Positions 1 through 10,991 of a stretch of 64,000 nucleotides of DNA are shown here, in pieces. The notes under the pieces were generated by a model. It did not search any database, had not been told where the DNA came from, and saw only the letters and a program-made list of their open reading frames with translations. The stretch spans positions 211,201 to 275,200 of the forward strand of contig CAJJDN010000119.1 of assembly GCA_905182985.1 (NCBI GenBank), read 5' to 3'. Every line of letters starts with the position of its first letter. Position 1 is the first letter of the stretch. The DNA comes from Paramecium sonneborni. Lineage: Eukaryota; Ciliophora; Oligohymenophorea; Peniculida; Parameciidae. A program made the translations under genes and the position numbers.

Positions 1-908
1 CTTTTATTATTACTCTAATTGTTGTCTTTTCATTTTTTATTTATAGAAACTCCTTTAATAGAAGTTTCTTTATTTTTTTTGACATTAATATCCTAAATGT
101 GAAGCATATTTATAAAATTTCATATTTTGCTTACAACTATCACAAAAGTAATCTCTATGATCACAATTTTATTCATGATCTTATATTACCTTTCTCACAT
201 ATAAAACAGAACACCATTTACATGGAGTGGGCTTTAAATCACATTCACTATGCTATTTAATAAATTTTAATTTTTACATGAAGATCTAATAATAAATATC
301 GATGCATAGTTCTGCAGAATTTACATTTGACAAATCTAAATTGGCATTCTCGATCTTTATGTTTATTTAAATCCTTCTTATAAATATTCATATCGCATCC
401 TATATGTGTACATGCTTTATAAGAAAAATCACACTAATTCATTTCATGATTTTGAATATCAGTGTAACCTTCAATACTATTACAACCCAATTTCTATTCT
501 ATTTCTATTATATTACTTTATTTTTGCAATAAAATTTAATCTTCTTTAGAAGCCTATTTAATGCTTCAGGTACAATTTTTACCTAATTAAGTTAAGTTTC
601 CTTTTTACAACATTATTAAAATAAATTAGAATCTTCAAGTTTCCTATAATCATTTAATTTATGAATTACAATTGCTCATTACACTTTTGACAATACATTA
701 ACTAGCATGTTTAACAAATTATTGGATTAAAAGGTATTTATTTACATTTACTGCATAATAATTCATCTAAAAAAATTTTCAATTCTTCTTTATTGCTTAT
801 CCTTCCAACATTATTGGATAAAAACTCATCTATTTAATCAGCTTATTTAATTAGCTGTCCTGATAATTACTAATTTTACTCAAAGAATATTGATGATTTT
901 TCTTACAT
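1..908 (-). CDS. RING/TRAF-type zinc-finger protein, 3-prime end outside window
   Basis: Likely an E3 ubiquitin ligase or TRAF-like adaptor. After an N-terminal helix-rich stretch there is a RING-like block (CSKC, then CQTC and YCQKC), followed by several TRAF-type zinc fingers such as ECQFRFVKCKFC, TPCKWC and DYFCDSC. Three introns restore the frame: 644-669 (26 nt), 554-582 (29 nt) and 253-277 (25 nt), all GT...TAG. The start ATG at 908 is the first in the open frame. The C-terminus is Gln/Lys-rich and runs off the window at position 1 without a stop. TRAF-type fingers after a RING are common in ciliate proteomes. The family is clear; the substrate is unknown. Confidence 0.8.
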
Positions 909-1069
909 AAATTTTTGTCCAAATCTACACATCCATATTAATTTAAAGACATATAATAATTATAATATATAAAACCTTGATAAATATTTAAAATTTTTAT
1001 AGCCATATTAAATAATCTATTAAATTTGTATATACATATTAATATTTAAATAATAATTACATAAAAGTG

Positions 1070-3779
1070 TCAATCTTTCTCTTCTTCTTCTTCCTCTTCT
1101 TCTATTTTGAAACAATCTTATTCAACTTTGCTATCTCTGTATAATGTGATCATAGTTTTTTTCTCAATTAATTCATCAAAGATAAGTTCAAATCTATTAT
1201 TTTCAAGGACATTATCAGGAATGAATAACTTTTTGTTTTAAGGCCATTCTTCAAAATAAGGAGGAGGGAAAATAGGATCGATTGCAATTCTAGGAGAATG
1301 ATTAAACTTATAAATACCGAAATAAATTTTCAACCATGGCAGGAATGATTCTGCTTAAAAGTGGACAGGATAATTCTAAACATGGATTTGTGTTTGCTTC
1401 AATAAGCCAAAGCTTAAAATTATCATCAATCATAAAATCTAATCCAAATAACTTAGAATATAAATTTTTATACTTCAAAACTATTTGATCTTCTCTAAGG
1501 ATCTATTTTACCATAAGAAGCCTTCATGAGATCCAAAGCAATATTCTTCATTTTAGGATAAATATCAGTAAAAAAATTGAATTTTTATTAAGGATGATAA
1601 GTATCCAAATATCTTTAGTATTCGAGAAAGGAAATCTTGTTACCAAACTCAAATTTCCCATAATCTTCATCTTTAGATTAAACAGCATCATTAGTTAAAT
1701 GAATATACTTATTTAAGCATTTGGTTGTAAATTCTTTAGAAGAGGTTCGAATATAACCTTCCTAATACCAATATCCTTTAAAGATTCCATTTTAAGAAGT
1801 TAAAAGCATATAGCATCTTATATCAAATTTTCTTTTATTGTAAAGGAATGGATTTTCAATGTACTGTTAAACAATATAGGTTCTTTATCTACCATCAGGT
1901 TATTCTTCATTTAAAATTTTATTGATTTCTAATAAATCTTAACAAACAGTTATTCCATTTCCTCTATTAGTACATTCACCTGGTTTTACAATCCATAAAC
2001 TAATAGGTTTAAGTCTTTTATCTCTTCGATACTCTAATTATTGTTTTCGTTCTAATTCTTTAATTTCTTCTTGTCTCTTGTTATAATAATCAAAAAATTT
2101 GAAATATTCAGGATCAGTCATTCCTTTTTATATGTGAAAGGTAATAGGAATATACTTAGTATAATCTTCTTTAATAATTTTGAAATAATTTCTCATATTA
2201 TAAAAGAGTGCTTTTTTATTACCTAAATGCCAATTGTCTTGCATATGATTGTGCATTTTGTAATTTTTACTATCTTAGTGAATGGTAGTTTGTAACTAAG
2301 GGATTATGTATATATTTTACTCCTTTAATAGACATGAGCAATTTGTCAGAACAATCGCTGAAAATAATTTATGAATCCTACTGATTATTTTCTTCCATAA
2401 AATTTAAAATTGAATGTAAATCAATTTAATTAAAAATTCTCTTTAATTGATTAAGATTGTTAATTTATATTTTTTTTTTAGTTTGAATTGATTAACTTAT
2501 TAATTGATTGATACTTAAAACTGGTACAGAACGTGGTTTAACAAGGATATCTAATTCAGAATCACTTGATTCGACAATTGTATCTTCAATACTTTAAATG
2601 AAAGAATCATTATTATAATTAGTATCATTAGTAGCCATATTAAAAGTAGGTAAACAATCAATACATGAATTTTATTTTAATTAAGTCCATACCATATTAA
2701 CTTTGTTTAAATCTAATGATTCTACTTCTTACCACCACCATCTTTATCTAAAAAGATTCTTTAAAAGACTTCCATTATTACCCTTGCCTACATAAAAGTA
2801 ATAGGCGGGAACATCCATTTTAAATGGGGATTAAATGCATTAATTATTAGAAAAATTAATTTTGTTAATGAAACAACGATAAGAAGTATGCTTTTAATTT
2901 AGTTTGTCCTTTTAAGAATTTTGTTGTTATATAATTTATTATTATTAGGTTGTTTATAATTATCTCTTTTTTCTCTTTACTTACAATTTCTTTTCAGTTG
3001 ACTCTGCCATTTTAAAATTAGTTTATTGTTATACTTATTAAGATTCTTGATGATTTTATGTATGTCTCTGTTCTTTAATTTAAGTCAATTTCGTTTAGAT
3101 ATTAATTTTTTAAATTTTAGTTGCTTTTGATTTAGATCTTTGATTTGGTGATCCTGATCTACTAGTCAAATTTTCATTTTAAACAGTCTTTTAAATAAAG
3201 GGTGTGGAGGAAGTTCTAATTATTTTATCATTATTATCCTTAGATTCTAAACACTTTGTATTTTGTTTCTGATCACTTCTATTGATCATAGGACTTACTA
3301 ATTTACAACTTTTGGTAGTGGTAGCTTCAATAAGATCCTTATCTTTTGATTAAGTTCTTATCTGAGGATGGACTGCTATATACTAAAGTGGAGGTAATAC
3401 TTTTTTATTTTCTATGAGGTTATTTAATTAAGTTACATCGTTCTACTTCTGAAACTGAGGGATTGAATTTTGAACCATAGTAAGGATGTTCTTATTTAAT
3501 TTCAGAAGTTATATCTTTGTAATTACATGAAATATCATTCTATTAGAGATTTATTATTCTCTACTTTTCTATTGGTACAAGTCCTTTAGATACAAGACAT
3601 AAAAGCATATCTTATGGGTATTTTTAACGAGCTTTATTTCTCTAAGTAAATTACAAGTGTTCAAGTCGATGTTAATTTTGTCTAGGAGCAATCCACTTTG
3701 TACTTTGCATTTAATAGTAATCTTTGCTATTGTTTAGAGATTCAGATAATTTAGTATTGTAACGGAGTTAAAAGATCAT
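1070..3779 (-). CDS. tubulin tyrosine ligase-like (TTLL) protein
   Basis: Member of the tubulin tyrosine ligase / polyglutamylase-glycylase family, which adds amino acids to tubulin tails in cilia and cortical microtubules. Diagnostic ATP-grasp motifs are visible: IVKPGECTNRGNGI near 1960 and WLIEANTNPCL near 1400. The TTLL N-terminal signature with a WWW motif and NMVWTQLK lies near 2690. The long N-terminal region (3010-3779) is Ser/Lys/Gln-rich and probably disordered. The C-terminus ends in a run of glutamates before TGA at 1070. Frame continuity needs a 25 nt intron near 2300 and another near 3425. The start at 3779 is the first in-frame ATG, but an upstream exon cannot be excluded. Specificity (glutamylase, glycylase or tyrosine ligase) cannot be told by eye. 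Confidence 0.85.
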
Positions 3780-3886
3780 TATTATATTTATTTAATTAAT
3801 TCATCACATTGCCTCGTCTCATTAATTAATACTTATTTTTATGGATATAAAAAGTTCAACTATTCATTTATAATTAAATTAATATC

Positions 3887-5361
3887 TCAATAAGAATTTT
3901 GTTTTTATTAATCTTTTCCTTCATAAAATTTTATGTATTGGCTCACCATTTCATTAACTTAAACTTATGTCACTTCAACACTATCTCTTTAAACAAATTT
4001 CTTGAATAAAAAGTATAGAACTATTATAAATATTGCAATCAGAATTGAGACAATCAGTAAAACCCAAAATAGATAATGTGTTCCACTAAACGAAAATTGA
4101 TAATAGTTTTCTACTTCCTCTTTGCAAATTGAAGGAGGAGTAATAAAACCTACATATAATCATTAATATATTACTATTGCAAATTTCACCAAAAATTCCT
4201 TTACCTGTTAATTATCCTTTGTAAACTATAGAATTAACAACTACTGATGGTAATCCTACCATACCAGCATTCTCTAACAATATCATTTAGTGCTCCAAAA
4301 TAGCATTATAAGAATTAGTTAGATTTTTTGTTGTTTGATGAGTAAATGGATCCTTAAATGACTCATCTCTACATTTGACAATATCATCTGCACTGATTTC
4401 CAAATTATTTATAATCCTACTACCACAAGTTGAATATGCTTAAGCTTTAGTGCATTCAAAATTAAATTTATTCTATTATTATTCTTAAAGTTTACCATGT
4501 ATTGAAAATATTTTTATGGAAAATGTTTAAATATGCATGTTTATCTAATAGATTCTTCAATTATATTTTTTCCTGATCCGATCCCTTCACCATCAGGATC
4601 AATAGCACAATATCGTCTTTCACAAATACAATTAGATTCATCTATTAAATATTCAGTTTCTGAATTGTTGGAATTGAAAATTGAATAAAGCAATGTATAA
4701 TTTACCTACTCATTTTTTAAAAGATCATAATATTATTGAAATTCATCAACTATTCTGTATGAATCTCTATTATTAACTTCCAATCGAAATATTACATCTA
4801 CATTTTCCTTTTTTTCAACATCAAATTTGACCAATACAAAAACCTTTTCATCTGTAGAATCATAAACATTAAACTTTTAAACATATTCTTTCATAATATT
4901 AAAATCTTTTAATGCAATGAATATTGATGGAATGTCAACCTATTAATATATGTAATAATTTAATACAGCATATCCATTACCATCATCAGCCATAACAAAA
5001 TCAGATTCTAAAGTCTAATCATTATTATTGCCAATAATAGCTAAAGAATATCCAGCATTCTGGGCATTCCTAACCTTAGTGACAAAAGTACAATTTCCTC
5101 TTTCTATCAGAATGAATTGGCTTCCATTTGTAGGCTTAAGACTATTACATCCATTATTAGGTTAAGCCATATCAACATAACCCATAAGTCTATGTCCAAA
5201 TGGAATTTAACTAATCTCTAATAAATGAATTCAAACCCAAAATTAGCGAGTGCAATGTTTACTTTTGATCCCAAATGATTAACTAACTCAGCTGGCCTAA
5301 GAACTTTCAATTTACAATCAATAAATGCAACAATACAGACAATTAAGAGAATAAATTACAT
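3887..5361 (-). CDS. vacuolar sorting receptor-like PA-domain membrane protein
   Basis: Type I membrane protein resembling plant/protist vacuolar sorting receptors. The start at 5361 gives a signal peptide (MQFILLIVCIVAFIDC). A protease-associated domain follows (RGNCTFVTKVRNAQNAGY). Then comes a thioredoxin-fold-like part with GLPSVVVNSIVYKGQL, and Cys-containing segments including IDPDGEGIGSG read from the reverse strand. One transmembrane helix (HYLFWVLLIVSILIAIFII) sits near 4050, before a roughly 45-residue cytoplasmic tail ending at TGA 3887. This order matches receptors that carry soluble hydrolases from Golgi to vacuole or lysosome. It lies 108 bp downstream of the TTLL start on the same strand. 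It could instead be a related PA-domain sorting protein. Confidence 0.75.
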
Positions 5362-5809
5362 TTTTTGTATTATTAATTATGAGTTAGTATTAATTAATAA
5401 AAACAAATTTCCAATGATCTATTTATATCTATATAGTATAGACCTAATCTTACTATACCAAATTTATTTCACTTGTTTATTTAATATAAATAATCATAGG
5501 TCTCTCTTTATTTAATATAAATAATATGAATATCTTTAGAGTAAAAAATCGATGAAAAATCATAAATGTTAAAGATAAATTAATTAAAAATGACGAATAA
5601 TTTAAGCAATTTGAATTTTAGGTGTTCTGTATATATTGTATTATCATAAAATGCGTTTGAATAAATGAATAAGAATAGAAATGTATAAAGAATAAGGAAT
5701 AGATATTGATTTATAATTGAGCCAGGTTTGAATTAAAAAATTAATGTGGAATCAAATATATATACTGATGACTTCTGTGTCGTATTAATTTAAATATTTA
5801 TTATATCTA
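5362..5809. other. intergenic, divergent promoter region
   Basis: About 450 bp between the divergent starts of the sorting receptor and the Rab gene. It is AT-rich, with no convincing reading frame and no RNA gene that I can recognise. It presumably holds both promoters. Confidence 0.5.
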
Positions 5810-6514
5810 ATGATTAAAGAATATGACTATTTGTTTAAGTTGGTGATAGTAGGGAATTCAGGAGTGGGGAAGTCATCATTGTTATTGAGATTTTCAGATG
5901 ACACGTTTAGCGATTCTTATTTAACAACAATTGGAGTTGATTTTAGATTCAAGACTTTAGAAATAGAGGGTAAGAAGGTAAAGTTATAAATTTGGGATAC
6001 AGCAGGATAAGAAAGATTTCGAACAATAACAAGTGCTTATTATAAGGTATTGATAAATTAGAATGAAGGGTGCTGATGGGATTGTAATGGTATATGATGT
6101 GTCATCAATTGCATCATTTGAAGATATTGATAGATTTTGGATTAATGAAGTAGATTAATATGCAGAGAAGAATGTAGAACTATTATTATTAGGAAATAAG
6201 AGTGATATAGAGGAGAAAGCGTATATTATTATTTTTAGTATGATAGAGTTACAACTTAAAAAGCTTTAGATTATGCAGCAATTAGAAAGATGGCACATAT
6301 GGAAGTAAGTGCCAAAACAGCAGAATATGTATAGAAGGCTTTCATTTCCCTTGCTAAAAAACTTATTACAAAAAAGGATTCGCAAGGACTGAAAGGTTAG
6401 GGGTAATGATATTATCAATTATTGTCTAGGCCTTAAAGAAGCCAATAAACTTCAGGTTAGAGAATTGGATAACAAGCAGATGATGGTAAAAAAGATAAGG
6501 AAAAGTGTTGTTGA
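5810..6514 (+). CDS. Rab family small GTPase
   Basis: Rab-type GTPase controlling vesicle traffic. All G motifs are present: GNSGVGKSS (G1), [11 protein letters not shown] (switch I), WDTAGQERFRT (G3), GNKSD (G4) and SAK (G5). The protein ends in KCC, a dual-cysteine geranylgeranylation site, immediately before TGA. Two introns are needed. The first, 6047-6068 (22 nt), must end in AAG to give YYKGADGIV. The second (26 nt, GTATATT...GATAG, near 6220) restores EKAVTTQKALDYAA. It is Rab1/8/11-like in the switch region, but I would not assign the exact subfamily. It is convergent with LSG1, with only 38 bp between the stop codons. Confidence 0.92.
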
Positions 6515-6552
6515 ATATATTAATATTGAGTTTTTACTAATCACAATATTTC

Positions 6553-8504
6553 TCATATTTATCCTCTTTTTCCTTGAATATAAGTTTTATATAGAGTTTC
6601 CTTTTAGTTTTGCTATAAATTTAGATATTTTTTAATGTCAATTGGATCACCTGAAAATCTTATTTATAATTAATACCTCTTTGAAAATTATGTTTTATTT
6701 CTCTTCTCTATTCTTTTGTTAATTTTATTCCATGTACCTTTTTACCTTCCATTAATTAAGCTAAGTTTTCTTAAGTAAAAATTTCTAGTATTTCTTCATT
6801 TGTGATTTTCTTTTCCTAAATTAATTAATTTTCAAACTAATTATCAATTTTAGCATCATCATTTTATTGATGTTAATTTTATTATTAATGAAGTAGATTT
6901 TCCAAATCTTATAAAGGATTTGATTACCATAAAGGCTCTCCTTAATAATTAGGAGGCAATTTTGCATATAGTAATTTACCATTAACAAAATCTTTTAACA
7001 TTAATTTAGATGCTTTAGCTTCATCTGGTAATCCTCTACCTGTCATGAATCCTCTTTTCTAACTATAAGTAGATAAAACAGTAGAAGCATCAATGTTTTT
7101 AAATTCTTATAAATTGATTCCATAGAGTTTTTCAAATACAACTTTAGGAATTCTCTCTGCTAATAAATCCATTGGACTTAGATAATCTTTAATGTTATCT
7201 ATAGGTAAAACTCCATTACAAACCATTTCTGCTCTTGATGATGATGCATTTGGAAATATTAAACCTGGACAATCACATAACTAAAAATAAAAACTTTATA
7301 AATACTAATAAATATTTTTCTAATGGTATAGTTTAAAAATGCTTAGTTTTACCAGGTCTTGCTGCAACTCCAACTAATTTCTTATTACAAAGTGCATTAA
7401 TAACTGAACTCTTACCCACATTAGGATATCCAACCATCCCTATAATAACTGTATTTTCATCATGTTATATATCATGATCATCCTATTCCAATTATTTAGT
7501 TGGCTCTACATTTTCTTATCTCTACTTTCTAATCTTTTAAACTAAAAATTTCAACTCTGATAATAATATCTTCCTATCTGCAATTCTTGATGTATTTATA
7601 TATGCTTCAACATTCTCTTCTACTTATGGTTCTTCTTATTATATTATAATATTTTTAGCATCTTATTATTACTCTTACTCTTCCTTATCAATCTTTTCTT
7701 ATTCTAATTTTGCACTAAAGAACATATGATTCAAATTCTAAGAATTCAAAAAACTTGACCATTCCTGTCTAATCTTATCAGATATTAAATCACTTTTGTT
7801 TATCAATAAAAAATTAATCTTTGTTTAATTCTTTCTATAAACTCTATTCTGTTCCTCATGAACATACTTTGTTAAATCATTGCAATGATAAAATAAGATA
7901 TCTCTACCATCTACTACTTATACTAAAATATCTGCCTTCTCAACCACTCTCCATAATTACTTCCAAACCTCTATATTCTTTTCATAAGGAGTTAATTATA
8001 TTTAATAATGTTCCTCCTCAAATTTAGCTAACTCCTTTCTCCATTTTAAAAAATTCTCATTCTCCATCAATCTCAATTATTCAACTGTTGTCTTCTCATC
8101 CCATCTAGGTCTTCTAGGTATTTATAAATCAACCATCAATTAGTTCTTTTAATAATCATATACTTATGAATTTCCCAATTATCCCTTTCTTATTGCATTT
8201 ACATTTATCACTAACTTAAAATTATTCACTTTATTACTTATTTCTGTTATTCATTTACTACTATATCTGATTTCTTCTCTGCTTAATATTTTATATTTGC
8301 CATCTCTGCCATCTATAAATATTCGTTCAATGGATTCTAATCTATTATTGATTACAAGTTCTCTTATTATATTTGATATTCCTCCTTTACTACCTTTCCA
8401 TCATGAAAGAACTACCCTTAATTCTACACTTTTGCTGCTCCTTCATTCATCTTTCTTTATTATTGTCTTTGAAGTGCCTTACCTAAATTAGATTTCTTAG
8501 ACAT
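6553..8504 (-). CDS. LSG1: LSG1-type circularly permuted GTPase (60S ribosome biogenesis)
   Basis: Cytoplasmic GTPase that releases the export adaptor Nmd3 from pre-60S subunits. The start at 8504 gives MSKKSNLGKALQRQQQRKM, typical of the Lsg1 N-terminus. The permuted order is visible: the G4 motif NKSDL (near 7790) comes before the Walker A GYPNVGKSSVINALC (near 7420), and RPGKTKHFQT follows. The C-terminal part contains RGLPDEAKASKLMLKDFVNG and a LLYAKLPP segment known in this family. An acidic Glu/Gln-rich insert sits between G4 and G1. A roughly 30 nt intron interrupts the region near 7300. The start codon is only 22 bp from the divergent C2-domain gene. Confidence 0.88.
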
Positions 8505-8526
8505 TCACAAATATAAAAATATTAAA
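8505..8526. promoter_or_regulatory. 22 bp divergent intergenic region
   Basis: Only 22 bp lie between the start codon of LSG1 on the minus strand and that of the C2 protein on the plus strand. Both starts are supported by family-typical N-termini. Promoter elements must overlap the coding regions, or transcripts must have nearly no 5-prime leader. Confidence 0.6.
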
Positions 8527-9981
8527 ATGTCATTAGTTGGTTCGGGCACCTTAATTGTTAAACCTCTCAAAGCTAAATTAACTCATGATACTGAGTTCCT
8601 CGGAAAAATGGATCCTTATTGTAAAGTTATCCTTGGCAACTAAAAGTAAAGAACTAGAGAACATACAGACGCAGGTACAAGAAATATTCATAAAACAGGA
8701 AAACATCCATCTTGGAATTAATCATTAAGTTTTAGGCGTACGAATGAATATTTAGCTGAAATCTAAGTTTGGGACTCGGACGAAGTAAGTGCTGATGATT
8801 TAGTTGGAGAAACTTCGATTTCCATACAAAAATATTTAGTTGATACACCTATAGCACCAGAATGGATTAGTTTAAGCTATAAAGTAATAAAATAATGATT
8901 AAAATATTAGGGAAAGCCAGCTGGATAAATCTATATAGCATTTGAATGGTTTTCAGATTCAAAATATCAACAACAACCTCAAATTCCAACAAATCCATAA
9001 TATTATTAATAGAATAACGTGATACCAATGAAACCTCCAGGAGCTCCTTATTATTAATAACCATATAATTAATCAAATCCATATCAATAACCTCCAAATT
9101 ATCCACCATAATAACCATAATATCCATAATCACCATCTTATGGATAAACAGGATTAGGATTTTAAGGAACCTTAGGATATCCATAGAATCCTCAATAAGG
9201 TTATGCATCTCCATATCCTCCTAATTAATAGCCAGGCTATTAAGCAAATCCTCAATAAGGATATCCACCACCAAATTATCCTCCTAATCAGCCACCACCA
9301 AATTATCCTCCTAATTAACCACCACCAAATTATCCTCCTAACCAACCACCTCCAAATTATCCTCCAACTTATCCACCTTCAAATTATCCTCCAACTTAAC
9401 CACCACCAAATTATCCTCCTAACCAACCACCTCCTAATTAACCATATCCTCCAAATTAACCACCTCCTAATTAACCACCTCCTAATTAACCATCTCCTTA
9501 TTAAGCACCATAAAATTAACAAGGAATACCAAATTATGCTTAAACTATCTAAAATACTAATCCTCAAGGTTATCCAAATTAAGCTTAAAATCCTAATTAT
9601 GCAAATACAATGAATTTAAATTAATAACCTTATCCTAATAATTAATAAGCTACTAATTATTATGGCAGTCAACCTTAGAATTACCCTAATAATTAACCAT
9701 AATAAGGTTATCCAAATAATTAAATGCCACCAAATCAATAAGCATAAACATTACCATAAAATCAAGCTTATCCGAATTAACCTGGAATGAATTAACAGCC
9801 TTATCCTAATGTTCCTCCTGGTTAATAACTTCCTCCTTAACCAAATTATGTTCCACCTTCTTAATAATAACCCCCTGCATTCTATCCTGGTTAAACTTTA
9901 CCTTAAAATCTCAATTATCCTAATTAGACATTGCCATAAAATTTTGATCCAAATAAGATTCCAAATCCCATGGGTAATTGA
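8527..9981 (+). CDS. C2-domain protein with Pro/Tyr/Gln-rich repeat tail
   Basis: Begins MSLVGSGTLIVKPLKAKL and carries one C2 domain over about 120 residues (FLGKMDPYCKVILGNQK, VWDSDEVSADDLVGE), a calcium- or lipid-binding module. One intron near 8882 (27 nt, GTAATAA...TATTAG) joins this to a tail of about 330 residues. The tail is made of repeats such as YPPNQPPPN, QQGYP and NYPP and ends PNPMGN. Such XYPPX tails after a C2 domain occur in plant SRC2-like and protist membrane-associated proteins. The tail is encoded by CCA/CCT, TAA and TAT, so in the standard code it would look like a string of stops. The role is probably calcium-dependent membrane or cytoskeleton binding; this is inferred. 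Confidence 0.82.
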
Positions 9982-10117
9982 TATAATCCTTAAATATTTA
10001 AAAAATTAATAACTGATCATTATATTGCGTTTGAAATTATTTGGTTCGCATTAATAAACCTTTGATAACTCCTTTAAGATTTTCGAATAATTGTAATAAT
10101 TTAAATACAATATAAAC

Positions 10118-10674
10118 ATGTACAGATACATCTCAGAATAAGGATTCAAAACACCAGCAATTATAAATTCTCTAAAAATATTTGTTAGAGATTTCAAAGA
10201 TGTCTCATCTATTTCAATAACTAAATTGAATTCAGAAGAAATTGCATAAGCCCTTGAAATTCATTCCTTATAATGGAATCAATCTAAAGATTCTACAAGA
10301 ATTCAAAGAGAATTTAAGTTTAATACATTCAAAGAGACATTTGCATTCATGGGATCAATTTCTGCAGTTGCTGATGAAATGAATCGTAATTTATATATTC
10401 TAACTATTTAATAGACTATCCTAAATGGACACAAAAAGAAAATGTTGTCAATGTTGAGATATCCACAAATGATTGTTCTGGTGTTTCAGTCAAAGACATT
10501 CTCTTAGCATATACAATGGATTAATTGGCTAAAGATATTACAAATACTTAAATTATTTCTGTTTGTGATAGTCCTAAGGTTGTCGATTCTCAAATACTAA
10601 ATGCTTGGAACTAAAACTTTTCGAAAACCGAAGAAATTATGTAAAACTTTTACAAGAATACTGCTCAACTTTGA
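10118..10674 (+). CDS. pterin-4a-carbinolamine dehydratase (PCD/DCoH) family
   Basis: Small enzyme that recycles the pterin cofactor after aromatic amino acid hydroxylation. The core reads IQREFKFNTFKETFAFMG, then ADEMNHYPKW and NVEISTND with a following SVKDILLA. This matches the PCD fold with its histidine pair region, here NHYPKW where many members have HHPEW. The motif appears only after removing a 29 nt intron (GTAATTT...AATAG) starting near 10385, which also restores the frame. An N-terminal extension of about 35 residues (MYRYISEQGF...) could be a mitochondrial presequence. It ends with TGA at 10672-10674. Confidence 0.82.
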
Positions 10675-10991
10675 TATTATATTCACATTATTTAAATGGC
10701 TATCATCTAAAATGTGTTTATCTTAAAAGATACTTTACAAATTATTATAAAAATTATTATTACTAATTATATGATTTTCTAAAAATTATATAATAATTAA
10801 TGATATCAAATTATTATATAAATAATTATATTATTTAAAGATTAACACTCAATAATTCCTTATTTAACAATTAATTTTAAATTTGAATCCATGAAGCTTT
10901 AGAAACATAGAAAGCTCCAAATCTTATACTATCTGATTAGATATTCAAATAAGGAGACTGTGTTACTGTTGCATAATAATTAGCTTAAAAT
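10675..10991. other. AT-rich intergenic
   Basis: About 320 bp of near pure A/T sequence with few G or C. The only coding-like part is the end (from about 10895), where the frame of the LRR relic is open upstream of its first ATG. Confidence 0.5.

Noticed and set aside
9203..9613. Plus-strand His/Ile/Leu-rich ORF inside the C2 gene
   Set aside because: Out-of-frame shadow of the YPP/QPP repeat tail; the real frame uses TAA as Gln.
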